NCBI GenBank assembly: GCA_946550725.1
Contig: CAMNQX010000011.1
Location: 1-55,820, forward strand
DNA from: an uncultured Clostridia bacterium
GTDB lineage: Bacteria > Bacillota > Clostridia > Oscillospirales > Oscillospiraceae
DNA length: 55,820 nucleotides
Direction of reading: 5' to 3'
In this document: piece by piece, positions 1-8,331 of the stretch
Position numbering within the stretch: position 1 is the stretch's first letter
Layout of the letters: each line of letters begins with the position of its first letter
The notes under the pieces: model-generated
Seen by the model: the letters and a program-made list of their open reading frames with translations, nothing else
Told to the model about the DNA's origin: nothing
The model's database searches: none
Program-made: the position numbers and the translations under genes

Positions 1-8
1 TAGCACTT

Positions 9-97
9 TTTGTCGAAAAACGCAAGAATTTTTTGCTCTATCGTGAAATATTTCGCCTTTTTCTGCGACTTTCGATGCGCTTCGACATATTTCGACA
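9..97. promoter_or_regulatory. cluster of candidate Spo0A (0A) boxes
   Basis: TGTCGAA occurs at 11-17 inside TTTTGTCGAAAAA, close to the extended 0A-box consensus. TTCGACA, its reverse complement, occurs at 81-87 and 91-97, with a weaker TTCGATG at 71-77. The last three are spaced exactly 10 bp, one helical turn, as in tandem Spo0A dimer sites. The regulated gene probably lies left of the window. The motif match is seen; binding is inferred. Confidence 0.5.
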
Positions 98-151
98 TTT
101 GCCTGTTGACCATTTCGCGCTCCAGCGGCGCGCCGGCGATTATATCAGACG

Positions 152-187
152 AAAAAATAAACGCCCCATATGGGGCGTTTATTTTTT
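152..187 (-). terminator. tRNA operon terminator
   Basis: AAACGCCCC and GGGGCGTTT form a nearly perfect hairpin at 159-180, with an A-run on the plus strand at 152-157 that becomes a T-run for minus-strand transcripts. It directly follows the CCA end of tRNA-Lys. The plus side also has T-rich flank, so it may work both ways. Confidence 0.85.
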
Positions 188-263
188 TGGTGACCTAGCA
201 GGGACTCGAACCCTGGACACCCGCCTTAAAAGGGCGATGCTCTACCAACTGAGCTACTAAGTC
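188..263 (-). tRNA. tRNA-Lys (anticodon TTT)
   Basis: The minus strand folds as a cloverleaf with acceptor GACTTAG/CTAGGTC, D-arm AGCTCAGTTGGTAGAGC, anticodon loop CTTTTAA and TTCGAGT T-loop. CCA is encoded. It is the last gene of the five-tRNA minus-strand operon. Confidence 0.95.
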
Positions 264-399
264 AGGAAGCGTGAGCGTAGACGCGCCCCGGCGGATGGAC
301 TGGAGCGAAGGGCAAGTTGGTAGGCGGTAAAGCCGCCGTGACTTGCCCTGAGTCAGAGGGAAGCCGCCGGGAACAGCGCGTCCAACGCGAACGTGACAA
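264..399 (+). repeat. palindromic repeat element, copy A
   Basis: The spacer between tRNA-Lys and tRNA-Gln has a structured element at about 283-398. It contains GGATGGACTGGAGCGA, an outer stem GGGCAAGT...ACTTGCCC, an inner hairpin GGCGG-TAAAG-CCGCC, then AGGGAAGCCG and GCGTCCAACGCGAACGTGAC. It aligns base for base with copy B at 1035-1166 on the other strand, about 80 percent by eye. Copies C and D lie in the helicase gene. In transcripts it would separate two tRNAs. Confidence 0.8.
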
Positions 400-474
400 T
401 GGCAGGGATGGCTGGAATCGAACCAGCGATGCGGGAGTCAAAGTCCCGTGCCTTAGCCGCTTGGCTACACCCCT
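400..474 (-). tRNA. tRNA-Gln (anticodon TTG)
   Basis: The minus strand has acceptor AGGGGTG/CATCCCT, anticodon stem CGGGA/TCCCG around loop CTTTGAC, a T-arm with TTCGATT, and an encoded CCA. Fourth of five tRNAs in the operon. Confidence 0.93.
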
Positions 475-529
475 ATGTGAGAAAAACGGCGGGCCGGAGC
501 GGACAATCGCCCCGGCCCGACACGGTTTA

Positions 530-607
530 TGGGGTGGGTGATGGGACTCGAACCCACGATCTTCGGAACCACAATCCGACGCGTTAACCAACTACGCTAC
601 ACCCACC
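530..607 (-). tRNA. tRNA-His (anticodon GTG)
   Basis: The anticodon arm is TCGGA-TTGTGGT-TCCGA. The acceptor can pair GGTGGGTG with CACCCACC, which supplies the extra G(-1):C73 pair typical of tRNA-His. CCA is encoded. Third of five tRNAs. Confidence 0.95.
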
Positions 608-787
608 ATATTCACTTTACTGCGCCCGCAAGAGGTGGTACGCCTGGAGCCGGGGCGTCAGCCAGTGCGCCAGTGGCGCGCTGGCAGCTCCGGGTCCCTC
701 CCGGAGAGGGCCGCAGGCCCGATCCGCCGCGAAGCACGAGCCTCGCCTTCTGCACGCTGTCCGTTGGTTTCCCCAAGCGACCAAGTT
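608..787. repeat. hairpin-rich spacer with partial tRNA-Arg 3' copy
   Basis: This 180-base spacer in the tRNA operon has no gene. TGGTACGCCTGGA at 636-648 exactly repeats the 3' end of tRNA-Arg (788-800). Then come consecutive inverted repeats: nested CCAG.GCGC-cagtg-GCGC.CTGG, CTCCGGG-tccct-CCCGGAG and GGGCC-gca-GGCCC. The block resembles the hairpin-dense stretch inside the helicase tail, and may be a degenerate insertion at the tRNA-Arg end. Confidence 0.55.
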
Positions 788-864
<77 letters not shown>

Positions 865-867
865 ATA

Positions 868-941
868 TGGAGCGGGTGATGGGAATCGAACCCACGCGAC
901 CAGCTTGGAAGGCTGGGATTCTACCATTGAACTACACCCGC
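868..941 (-). tRNA. tRNA-Gly (anticodon TCC)
   Basis: The minus strand has acceptor GCGGGTG/CACCCGC, anticodon arm CCAGC-CTTCCAA-GCTGG, TTCGATT T-loop and encoded CCA. First gene of the operon, 55 bases downstream of the promoter -10. Confidence 0.95.
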
Positions 942-995
942 ATCAGCTTGCCGGGCAGCCCCGGAGTATCCTGCTGGCGCATTGTCAGCCTTGAT

Positions 996-1024
996 ATGAT
1001 AGCATAACCGCCCCAAAATGTCAA
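996..1024 (-). promoter_or_regulatory. promoter of the tRNA operon
   Basis: On the minus strand TTGACA (1019-1024) and TATCAT (996-1001) are 17 bases apart, a near-consensus sigma-A promoter pointing into tRNA-Gly. It sits just past the murC stop and repeat copy B. Confidence 0.85.
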
Positions 1025-1034
1025 CAACATTTTA

Positions 1035-1166
1035 TTTTAATGCGAGTTGTCACGGTTGGGTTGGATGCGCTGTTCGATTCGGCTTCCCTCCGTCTCGTGC
1101 CAAATCGCGGCGGCCTTGCCGCCTTACCAGTTTGGCCCTCGCTCCGGTCCATCCGAACCGGCGCAT
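1035..1166 (-). repeat. palindromic repeat element, copy B
   Basis: On the minus strand this holds TTCGGATGGACCGGAGCGA, outer stem GGCCAAAC...GATTTGGC, inner hairpin GGCGGC-AAG-GCCGCC, GAGGGAAGCCG and GCATCCAACCCAACCGTGAC. The order and spacing match copy A. The outer stem differs (GCAAGT/ACTTGC in A, CCAAA/TTTGG in B) but still pairs. Its first part codes for the C-terminus and stop of MurC. Confidence 0.8.
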
Positions 1167-2539
1167 CTACCCAACCGCTTCCCCACGGCATAAATATCCC
1201 CCGCACCCACCAGCAAAATGAGGTCGCCGGGCTTCGCCAGCGCCCGCAGGCCCTGTTCCAGCTCGTCCAGCGTGGGAAAATACAGCGCGCCAGGCACCGC
1301 CTGAGCCAACTGCTTGGACGACACGCCCAGGTCGTCCGTCTCCCGGGCGGCGTAGATATCGGTGAGCACCGCCACATCCGCCAGCCGCAGCACCTCCGCG
1401 AACTCGTCAAACAACGCCTTGGTGCGGCTGTAGGTGTGGGGCTGGAAGGCGCACACCACCCGCTGGTATCCCAGGGGCTTCACCGCCGACAGCAGAGCCT
1501 TGATCTCGCCGGGGTGGTGGGCGTAGTCGTCGTACACGTCGGCTCCGTTGCACACCCCCTGCTTCTCAAACCGCCGCCCCGCGCCGCAGAAGGCCTCCAG
1601 GCCCTCCTTCACCGCTTCGCCGCTCCAACCCAGGCAGACAGCGGCGGCAGCGGCAGCCAGGGCGTTTTTCACGTTGTGCAGCCCCGGCACCTGCAGCGCC
1701 ACATGGGTCAGGACCTCCCCATGCACCACGATGTCAAACCGGGGCAGGCCCTTCTCCCAGGTCAGGTTGGCTGCGGTACACTCCGCCCCCGGCTCCAGCC
1801 CAAAGGTGAAGGCGTCCAGCCCCGCGGCAACGGCGCAGGTGTTGGGGTCATCCCCGTTGACCACCACGCTGCCCCGGGGCAGCGCCAGTTCTGCAAACTT
1901 GCGGAAAGAGTTCTGAATGTCCTGCAGATCCTTGAAAAAGTCCAGGTGGTCCTCCTCGATGTTCAGGATCACCGCCACGGTAGGATAAAAGGAGAGAAAG
2001 GAGTTGCAATATTCGCAGCTCTCCAGAATGATGGTGTCCCCCTTGCCCACCCGGTAGCCCTTGGGGCGGTCCTGGCTCAAGATGGGCAGGCTCCCCCCGA
2101 TCATCACCGTGGGGTCGGCCCCCTGGGCCAGGGCGATGTGGGTACACATGGAGGTGGTGGTGGTCTTGCCGTGGGTGCCCGCCACGCACAGGGCGTTTTT
2201 GTAGTCCCGCATGATGGCGCCCCAGGCCTGACTGCGCTCAAACACCGGGATCCCGGCAGCCCGGGCGGCGACGATCTCAGGGTTGTCGTCATGGACGGCG
2301 GCGGTCCGGATGACCAGCTCCGCCCCCGCCACGTTTTCCGCGGCGTGCCCGATGGCCACCGGAATGCCCAGGGCCTGGAGCTGGTCGGTGGCCTCGCTCT
2401 GCCGCATATCCGACCCGGTCACCCGGATCCCCGCGCCGTGCAGCACCTCCGCCAGCGGTTCCATGGACACTCCGCCGATGCCCATGAGGTGGGCCTTCGC
2501 GCCGGGCTTCAAAAATGTTCGAATGTCCCGCTTCTCCAT
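1124..2539 (-). CDS. murC: UDP-N-acetylmuramate--L-alanine ligase
   Basis: MurC adds L-Ala to UDP-MurNAc in the cytoplasm, the first amino-acid step of peptidoglycan precursor synthesis. The 471-residue protein has the N-terminal glycine loop GIGGVSM (about 20-26), the ATP-binding GTHGKTTTTSM (about 120-130), the central Mur ligase domain with EEDHLDFF, and the C-terminal domain ending in LLVGAGDIYAVG. The last dozen residues ([12 protein letters not shown]) lie past the usual end and are encoded by repeat copy B, which also gives the TAA stop. A TTGAAA-17-TAGAAT promoter lies upstream, divergent from the CCA-transferase gene. Assignment is secure from the motifs. Confidence 0.96.
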   Translation of the reverse strand: MEKRDIRTFLKPGAKAHLMGIGGVSMEPLAEVLHGAGIRVTGSDMRQSEATDQLQALGIPVAIGHAAENVAGAELVIRTAAVHDDNPEIVAARAAGIPVFERSQAWGAIMRDYKNALCVAGTHGKTTTTSMCTHIALAQGADPTVMIGGSLPILSQDRPKGYRVGKGDTIILESCEYCNSFLSFYPTVAVILNIEEDHLDFFKDLQDIQNSFRKFAELALPRGSVVVNGDDPNTCAVAAGLDAFTFGLEPGAECTAANLTWEKGLPRFDIVVHGEVLTHVALQVPGLHNVKNALAAAAAAVCLGWSGEAVKEGLEAFCGAGRRFEKQGVCNGADVYDDYAHHPGEIKALLSAVKPLGYQRVVCAFQPHTYSRTKALFDEFAEVLRLADVAVLTDIYAARETDDLGVSSKQLAQAVPGALYFPTLDELEQGLRALAKPGDLILLVGAGDIYAVGKRLGRCAGSDGPERGPNW

Positions 2540-2541
2540 GC

Positions 2542-2610
2542 TTTACACACCCTCGCAAAAAGATTATAATGTATCATACTTATTCTACCCCAAAGTGTTC
2601 CGTTTTTCAA
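2542..2610. promoter_or_regulatory. overlapping divergent promoters, murC and cca
   Basis: On the plus strand TTTACA (2542-2547), 17 bases, then TATAAT (2565-2570) faces the tRNA nucleotidyltransferase. On the minus strand TTGAAA (2605-2610), 17 bases, then TAGAAT (2582-2587) faces murC. The two overlap within 70 bases, so their firing may be mutually exclusive. Both are read by eye. Confidence 0.7.
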
Positions 2611-2628
2611 CCCTGGGAGGTGAAGTCC

Positions 2629-3621
2629 GTGTTCGTGCTGCCCGTCCCCGTCGCAAACTGCCTCGCCGCCCTGCGCCTGGCTGGATTTGAAGCCTACCCC
2701 GTGGGCGGCTGTGTCCGGGACCTGCTCCTGGGCCGCGCCCCCGGCGATTGGGATATTACCACCTCCGCCCGCCCGGAGCAGGTCATGGCCCTCTTTGACA
2801 AGACCGTCCCCACCGGCCTCCCCCACGGCACGGTCACCGTCCTGCTGGACGGCCAGTCCTTCGAGGTGACCACCTTTCGCGCCGACGTGGGCTACTCCGA
2901 CGGCCGCCACCCCGACGCGGTGGTGTTTGGAACCAGTTTGGCCGACGACCTGGCCCGCCGGGACTTTACCGTCAACGCCATGGCTCTGGGGGCGGACGGC
3001 GAGGTCATTGACCCCTTCGGTGGGCGGGAGGACCTGCAAGCCCAGCGCATCCGCGCCGTGGGCGACCCCACTGTGCGCTTCACCGAAGACGCCCTGCGGA
3101 TGTTCCGGGCCGTCCGCTTTTCCGCCCAGCTGGACTTCCAGTTGGAGGACGGCACCCGCGCCGCTCTGGTCGCGCTGGCGGAGCGCGCCCGGTTTGTGTC
3201 GGGAGAGCGGATCAAGGTGGAGGTGGAAAAGACCCTTCTCTCCCCCCGGCCCGAGCTGGCCGCCTGCTTTCTCCAATGGGGCCTGCTCGCCGCCCCCCGT
3301 TCCCTCTCCCCCGACGCCCTCCGCGCCGCCTTTCAGCAAGTCCCCCCGGAGCCGGGACCGCGCTGGCGGGCCTTTTGCACCGCCACCGGGTTCGACATCA
3401 CCAGCTTGCCCACCGAACGCCGCCTCCGGGCGGCGGTGCTCCACCCGGAGCGGGCGGCGGTACGGGAGCTGGCGCTGCCGGCGTCCGAGCTAATGGCCCT
3501 TGGCTTTGACGGCCCCGCCCTGGGGCAGCTCCAGGTCCACCTGGCCCGGCACATTCTGGCCCATCCCCAGGACAACACCCCCCAGGTCCTCGCCGCCTTG
3601 GCCCGGGCCTTTCATCCTTGA
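2629..3621 (+). CDS. cca: CCA tRNA nucleotidyltransferase
   Basis: It adds or repairs the 3' CCA of tRNAs, or adds poly(A) in related family members. The class II nucleotidyltransferase signature is [11 protein letters not shown] followed by GDWDITTSA (carboxylates of the metal site) near the N-terminus. [20 protein letters not shown] and [20 protein letters not shown] follow, typical of the poly(A) polymerase/CCA head and neck. The frame is open further upstream, but the GTG at 2629 is chosen because GGGAGG lies 8 bases before it; this gives 330 residues, at the short end for the family. CCA is encoded in the nearby tRNAs, so a repair role is likely. It converges on the next gene at a shared terminator. 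Confidence 0.9.
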   Translation: MFVLPVPVANCLAALRLAGFEAYPVGGCVRDLLLGRAPGDWDITTSARPEQVMALFDKTVPTGLPHGTVTVLLDGQSFEVTTFRADVGYSDGRHPDAVVFGTSLADDLARRDFTVNAMALGADGEVIDPFGGREDLQAQRIRAVGDPTVRFTEDALRMFRAVRFSAQLDFQLEDGTRAALVALAERARFVSGERIKVEVEKTLLSPRPELAACFLQWGLLAAPRSLSPDALRAAFQQVPPEPGPRWRAFCTATGFDITSLPTERRLRAAVLHPERAAVRELALPASELMALGFDGPALGQLQVHLARHILAHPQDNTPQVLAALARAFHP

Positions 3622-3631
3622 CCAGCCCCGG

Positions 3632-3661
3632 AAAAAGCCGCCGTCACCGGCGGCTTTTTTG
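3632..3661. terminator. bidirectional terminator
   Basis: AAAAAGCCGCCG-tca-CCGGCGGCTTTTTT forms a strong hairpin with an A-run and T-run on either side. It lies between the converging cca gene and the ATPase gene. Confidence 0.88.
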
Positions 3662-4741
3662 TCATTCCTCTCCTGCAAAGGACATGATCTCCTCAATGAT
3701 GCCGTCGGCGGTGGCGTACACCTTGTCAAAGTCCACATGGGGGTTGTAGATCTGCTCCAGCTCGTCGTGGAGGAGCTTCTCCGCCGCCAACGTCTCCATA
3801 CCCTCGTCCAGCAGCGCCCGGGAGACCTTGCGGGAGAAGCGGATGCGGGCCTTGTGCCGCCGTAGCTCTGCTTGGTCCGCCATGGCGTCCAGCCGCAGGC
3901 GGCGGTAGGGCTTTCCGGGGTAGGGCACCTCCGGCGACCCGGTGACAAAGGCCACCCCAAGATCCGGCAAAAGCAGGTGCTGCAGGCGGTTGGGGGCCAT
4001 GGGGTCGGGACAGGCGATGGCGTCGTGCCCCCGCTCCACTGCCGCCCCCAGCAGCTCTTCCAGCAGCAGATGGCCCAAGCCGTAGGAGTCGGCCAGCTCG
4101 TAAACCCGTTTACATAACTCGTCCACTGTGTCGAAGAAGCACACCTGGCCCTTGCAGGTGACGGCGCTTAAAAACCGCTCGGTGACCGTGCCGCCCGTGC
4201 CGTGCCTGGGAATCTCTCGGGCCACGATGCCCCGGGCACGCTTTTTGATCCTCTCCTTCAGTTCCTCTGTTTCCAAAAGCTCCAGGTTGTCCTCTATGAG
4301 CTGTCCCGCCCCCTTGAGGCAGCGGTAGGCCCTACGGTACGCTCCCTGATAGCCCGCCATCAGCTCCATGACCCGGTCCTTCTCCTTGGCGAGCGCGGCG
4401 GTGTCGTAGCAGGCCCCTAAGTTTACATAACGTTCGACCGCCCCCGGATATTTTGGCTCCACCACATGGGGAGCGGTGCCGTCGCAGAGGGCGACGCCCA
4501 GCTCCTCAATGACCAGGCCGTCCAGGGAGTGGGGGTCGCCAGAGCAATAGATGTACTGGGGGCGGTAGCCCGCCTCCTGGGCCACCTGGCCCACCTTTTT
4601 CATCACCGAGGACTTGCCGCACCCCGGCCCGCCCTTCAAAATGTAGATGGCCCGGGCCTTGTCCGGGTCGATGAGCCGGTCCATCAGAGAGTAAAAGCCA
4701 TCCTTGGAGTTGGCGCCGAGAAAATAAGTCGTATGTGCCAT
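3662..4741 (-). CDS. P-loop ATPase, PRK06851-like
   Basis: The 359-residue cytoplasmic protein has a Walker A motif ILKGGPGCGKSSVMK near residue 40 and no membrane segment. The opening AHTTYFLGANSKDGFYSL and the CSGDPHSLDGLVI block are features I associate with the PRK06851 family of firmicute ATPases, which have no settled function. A second possible nucleoside-binding region, ITYSP-like, is not evident. It stands alone on the minus strand, converging with cca and diverging from pgi. Nothing in its neighbourhood points to a role. Confidence 0.75.
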   Translation of the reverse strand: MAHTTYFLGANSKDGFYSLMDRLIDPDKARAIYILKGGPGCGKSSVMKKVGQVAQEAGYRPQYIYCSGDPHSLDGLVIEELGVALCDGTAPHVVEPKYPGAVERYVNLGACYDTAALAKEKDRVMELMAGYQGAYRRAYRCLKGAGQLIEDNLELLETEELKERIKKRARGIVAREIPRHGTGGTVTERFLSAVTCKGQVCFFDTVDELCKRVYELADSYGLGHLLLEELLGAAVERGHDAIACPDPMAPNRLQHLLLPDLGVAFVTGSPEVPYPGKPYRRLRLDAMADQAELRRHKARIRFSRKVSRALLDEGMETLAAEKLLHDELEQIYNPHVDFDKVYATADGIIEEIMSFAGEE

Positions 4742-4805
4742 AAGGCACCTCCATTCCTGCGAGATACCCCACTTTATGCCGCGGAAGGGAAGGCGGTGAA
4801 AGGGG

Positions 4806-4834
4806 TTGCATTACCCTTCGGCCTGTGATAGAAT
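4806..4834 (+). promoter_or_regulatory. pgi promoter
   Basis: TTGCAT (4806-4811), a 17-base spacer and TAGAAT (4829-4834) stand about 60 bases upstream of the pgi start. Confidence 0.7.
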
Positions 4835-4892
4835 ATCCGCTGTACGAAAAAAGGAACGAAACTGCATTTTGCAAGATAAAGGAGCGATACAT

Positions 4893-6224
4893 ATGCTGCA
4901 CCTCGACCTCTCCCCCGCCGCCCCCTCCCTTCCCGCCGACTATCTGGCCCAGCGGAAGGACCGCCTGACCCAGGCCGCCGCCTGGCTGAAGGACGCCACC
5001 GGCGTGGGCAACGATTTTGTGGGCTGGGTCCACCTCCCGGTGAACTACGACAAGGAGGAGTTTGCCCGCATCCAGGCCGCCGCCAAGAAGATCCAGAAGC
5101 AGTCCCAGGCGCTGGTGGTCATCGGCATCGGCGGGTCCTACCTGGGCGCCCGGGCGGTGGTGGAGGTGCTCCGCTCCCCCAACTATAACGCCCTGCCCAA
5201 GGACACTCCCGACATCTACTTCGCCGGCAACGGCCTCTCCTCCGACGCCCTCAACGAGATCGTCACCATGATCGGTGACCGGGACTTCTCCGTCAACATC
5301 ATCTCCAAGTCGGGCACCACCACCGAGCCTGCCGTGGCCTTCCGGGTGTTCAAGGAGCTACTGGAGAAGAAGTACGGCAAGGAGGGGGCGCGGGAGCGCA
5401 TCTACGCCACCACCGACGCCCACCGGGGCGCGCTGAAGGGCTTGGCGGACAAGGAGGGCTACGAGGAATTCGTGGTGCCCGACGACGTGGGCGGACGGTT
5501 CAGCGTCCTCACCGCCGTGGGTCTGCTGCCCATCGCTGTGGCGGGCATCGACATCCAGGCCCTGATGCACGGCGCCGCCGCCCAGCGGGAGGAGTGCCTC
5601 GCCGACCCGGCCGGCTCCTCCTCCGCCCGGTACGCCGCCACCCGCCACGCCCTCTATGAGGACGGCAAGGCAACGGAAATTCTGGCGGGCTTCGAGCCGT
5701 CCTTCCGCTTCTTCGGCGAGTGGTGGAAGCAGCTCTTCGGCGAGAGCGAGGGCAAGGACGGCAAGGGCCTTCTCCCCGCCAGCGTGGACTTTACCGCCGA
5801 CCTCCACTCCATGGGCCAGTATATCCAGGACGGCCAGCGCAACCTGCTGGAGACGGTGGTGCGCTTCGACAAGCCTCTCACCGAGGCGGTCATCCCCCAC
5901 GACCCGGAAAACGTGGACGGCCTCAACTTCCTCTCGGGCAAGACCCTGGCCTACGTCAACGATCAGGCCATCCGCGGCACCCGGCTGGCCCATGTGGACG
6001 GCGGCGTGCCCAACATCGTCATCACCCTGCCCAAGCGGGACGAGGACTCCATCGGGCGGCTCATCTACTTCTTCGAGTTTGCCTGCGGCCTGTCCGGCTA
6101 CCTGCTGGAGGTCAATCCCTTCGACCAGCCCGGCGTGGAGGCGTACAAGAAGAACATGTTCGCCCTCCTGGGCAAGCCCGGCTACGAAGAGCAGAAGGCC
6201 GCGCTGGAGGCGCGGTTGAAGTAA
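4893..6224 (+). CDS. pgi: glucose-6-phosphate isomerase
   Basis: It interconverts glucose 6-phosphate and fructose 6-phosphate in glycolysis. The 443-residue protein shows [34 protein letters not shown] (phosphate-binding loop), [14 protein letters not shown] (PGI signature) and the C-terminal [18 protein letters not shown] with the conserved lysine. Length fits the short bacterial PGI class. ATG 4893 is chosen because AAAGGAG is 8 bases upstream; the longer frame reads through the promoter. A T-rich terminator follows. Confidence 0.95.
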   Translation: MLHLDLSPAAPSLPADYLAQRKDRLTQAAAWLKDATGVGNDFVGWVHLPVNYDKEEFARIQAAAKKIQKQSQALVVIGIGGSYLGARAVVEVLRSPNYNALPKDTPDIYFAGNGLSSDALNEIVTMIGDRDFSVNIISKSGTTTEPAVAFRVFKELLEKKYGKEGARERIYATTDAHRGALKGLADKEGYEEFVVPDDVGGRFSVLTAVGLLPIAVAGIDIQALMHGAAAQREECLADPAGSSSARYAATRHALYEDGKATEILAGFEPSFRFFGEWWKQLFGESEGKDGKGLLPASVDFTADLHSMGQYIQDGQRNLLETVVRFDKPLTEAVIPHDPENVDGLNFLSGKTLAYVNDQAIRGTRLAHVDGGVPNIVITLPKRDEDSIGRLIYFFEFACGLSGYLLEVNPFDQPGVEAYKKNMFALLGKPGYEEQKAALEARLK

Positions 6225-6238
6225 GCTTGTTTCTGATT

Positions 6239-6284
6239 GCAAAAGGGGACCCCTTGGCAGAAGCCAAGGGGTCCCCTTCTTTGC
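6239..6284 (+). terminator. pgi terminator
   Basis: AAGGGGACCCCTTGGC and GCCAAGGGGTCCCCTT form a 16-bp near-perfect stem followed by CTTTGCT. It lies between converging pgi and the Ig-like gene and could serve both. Confidence 0.85.
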
Positions 6285-6309
6285 TGTTCAGCCATTCAAC
6301 GGTGCTTTT

Positions 6310-6753
6310 TTACTCCTCCAGGGAAAACTCCGCGTAGCGGACCTTGTGCACGCCGTTCAGGGAAAAGCCCTTGCCCACCCGGTAGCGCCCCGGCTCCAAG
6401 GGGCCGTAAAGGCCCTCCCAGCTCAAATGGAGGGTGCGAGACTCCCCCGAGAGCAGGGAATAGCCCACCAGACCGAAGCCACGGTCCTCCCGGACCTCCA
6501 GCGAGGTCCAGCGCCCCCTGTCATAGCGCTCGATCAGATACTCCTCGCCGAACTCCAGCTCCCCTCTGTTCCGGTTTTTTATGACCAGGTCGGCGGAGAC
6601 GGCGGACGGGTCTTGGACCGTCAGATCCACGTTTCGCCAAGGGTGCTGGACCAGCCACGCGCCCAGCAAGCAGCCCGCCACAATGGCCAGCACCAGCAGC
6701 CAGAACTTGCCCCGCGGCTCCTTCTTGGCGGAAATTTGGTTGGAAGTCTTCAA
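6310..6753 (-). CDS. membrane-anchored Ig-like protein
   Basis: The 147-residue protein has a basic N-terminus, one hydrophobic segment (about 17-35, FWLLVLAIVAGCLLGAWLV) and then an extracytoplasmic domain. The pattern EEYLIERYDRGRWTSL ... LEPGRYRVGKGF resembles the small bacterial Ig-like fold often annotated as Big_14. It is the last gene of a minus-strand run with an O-antigen-ligase-like protein and a glycosyltransferase, so a surface polysaccharide role is possible. A Cys in the TM segment (AGCLLG) could be a lipobox, but its position is not ideal. Fold match is from memory. Confidence 0.6.
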   Translation of the reverse strand: MKTSNQISAKKEPRGKFWLLVLAIVAGCLLGAWLVQHPWRNVDLTVQDPSAVSADLVIKNRNRGELEFGEEYLIERYDRGRWTSLEVREDRGFGLVGYSLLSGESRTLHLSWEGLYGPLEPGRYRVGKGFSLNGVHKVRYAEFSLEE

Positions 6754-6795
6754 GGTGACGCACCCTCCTTCGTCTCTGGTCGGGCCGGATGGCCC

Positions 6796-8331
6796 TCAGG
6801 TCCGCTCCTGTTCCGCCAGCTTGACGCAGGAGGCGACCACAGCGAAGAGGAGCCAGAAGAGGAACATATTCCGGGGGTAGAACCAGGTGTACTCCACCAG
6901 GCCGATGGCCAGCAGGCCCACCAGACCGCCCAGGGCGGCGGCCAGAATACGCTTGAGGGACTTGTCCGCCTTACGGAAGGCCCGCAGGCTCTCCTTGATC
7001 TGGCCCAGGATCAGTCCGGCGTAGGCCAAAAGGCCGAAAATGCCGACCTCCGCCCACATTTGCAGGTAATTGTTGTGGGTGTGGATGGGGTAGTTGCCGT
7101 CGTAAAGGGTGGGGTAGTGGAGGAACACCCGGCGGGTCACGTCGCTGCCCAGGCCCACGCCGGTGACGCCGTAGTCCTTGAGCAGACGGGCGGTGTCCTC
7201 ATAAATGGCGATGCGGTAGCGGGCGGAGGAGTCCTTCATGTTGCCGATGGTGAGGATGCGGTTGAGGATGCTCTTGGGCAAAAACGGGATGGCGCACACC
7301 CCCAGGACCACCATGGCAGGGAGGAACCGCCAGTCCATCAGCGCCAGGAACACCACCACCGCCAGCGCCAGCCCCAGCCAGCTGGAGCGGGAGTAGGTCA
7401 TACCGATGGCGGCCACCGACGCGCCCAGGCACACAAGCCCCCCCAGGCGGCCCCGCCAGCCCTTGGCGTTCAGGGTCAGTGCGCCCACCAGAGGAATGAA
7501 CATCGCCAGCACCTCGGCAAAATTGTTGGGGTTATCAAAGAAAGAATAGATGCGCCCGGGCATATCCTTGTTCAGGGTCAGGTCCTGCTGAGAGGCCACC
7601 ACCTCTACTCCGATATAGCCCTGGTAGCAGCCGTAGAGGGCGGCGGCGGTCAGGCCGACGGCCACCAGGATCAGCAGAGTTTTGAGCTGGCGGTATTCCT
7701 TTACCGCGCTCACCGTCACCACCGCCAGCAAAAAGCAGGTCATATGGAACAGGAAGAAGCGCAGGGACAGGCTGCGGCTCAGAGAGCACACCAGCCCCAG
7801 GGTGATGAACAGGACGTAAAAGGCAAAGTAGGGGCCGAACCGGCCCACCTCCAGGGTGGCCTTCCGGTCGGCGCAGCCCACGCAGTAGAGGGCGAAGATG
7901 GCCGCTGCGGCCAAAAAGCCGTAGCTGTTGTTCCAGGACGCGTGAGGGGTGACCAGCATCCACAGGGCGAACAGCCCCACCAGCACGGCCCCGGCGCGGC
8001 CCAGCGCGGCCACGCCCCGGAGGGCGAGGCTCCCGTCCCACAGGCCGCCCAGCAGGCGGCGAAGCGCCTTCAGGAGGGTGGCCGGGAGGTTCCAAAGCCA
8101 GCGGAACAGCCGTCCGAACAGGCTGCCGTCCCAGGCCCGCTTCACCCCGCCGTCCCGGGTCACCAGGTCCACCGCCCAGCTCTCCGCCCCGGCGGCGGCA
8201 AAGTCCAGACGGCGGCGGTGGAACCAGCCGCCCACCGCGCTTTCGTGCCATACCGTCCGAAACGCGTTCCATAGCCACACCAGCCAGCGGCACACTGCGC
8301 TGCCCGCCGCCCAATTCATCGTTTCGTTCAT
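6796..8331 (-). CDS. O-antigen ligase/Wzy-like membrane protein
   Basis: The 511-residue protein has a long cytoplasmic start followed by about ten hydrophobic segments. The large loop contains TYSRSSWLGLALAVVVFLAL and DYGVTGVGLGSDVTRRVF, then HTHNNYLQMWAEVGIFGLL; the GLG and H-N-x-Y-L features are typical of Wzy_C (WaaL) proteins. It probably polymerises or transfers a glycan at the outer face of the membrane. Its ATG overlaps the TGA of the preceding glycosyltransferase gene (ATGA), so the two are translationally coupled. The exact glycan is unknown. Confidence 0.85.
   Translation of the reverse strand: MNETMNWAAGSAVCRWLVWLWNAFRTVWHESAVGGWFHRRRLDFAAAGAESWAVDLVTRDGGVKRAWDGSLFGRLFRWLWNLPATLLKALRRLLGGLWDGSLALRGVAALGRAGAVLVGLFALWMLVTPHASWNNSYGFLAAAAIFALYCVGCADRKATLEVGRFGPYFAFYVLFITLGLVCSLSRSLSLRFFLFHMTCFLLAVVTVSAVKEYRQLKTLLILVAVGLTAAALYGCYQGYIGVEVVASQQDLTLNKDMPGRIYSFFDNPNNFAEVLAMFIPLVGALTLNAKGWRGRLGGLVCLGASVAAIGMTYSRSSWLGLALAVVVFLALMDWRFLPAMVVLGVCAIPFLPKSILNRILTIGNMKDSSARYRIAIYEDTARLLKDYGVTGVGLGSDVTRRVFLHYPTLYDGNYPIHTHNNYLQMWAEVGIFGLLAYAGLILGQIKESLRAFRKADKSLKRILAAALGGLVGLLAIGLVEYTWFYPRNMFLFWLLFAVVASCVKLAEQERT

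Noticed and set aside
10-260. Short plus-strand frames of 62 and 75 codons
   Set aside because: They run through the Spo0A-like boxes, a terminator and tRNA-Lys and have no ribosome site.
1040-2569. 509-codon plus-strand frame opposite murC
   Set aside because: It is antisense to a gene with clear Mur ligase motifs and has no recognisable domain. Similar shadows occur opposite the O-antigen-ligase-like, HerA-like and MATE genes.
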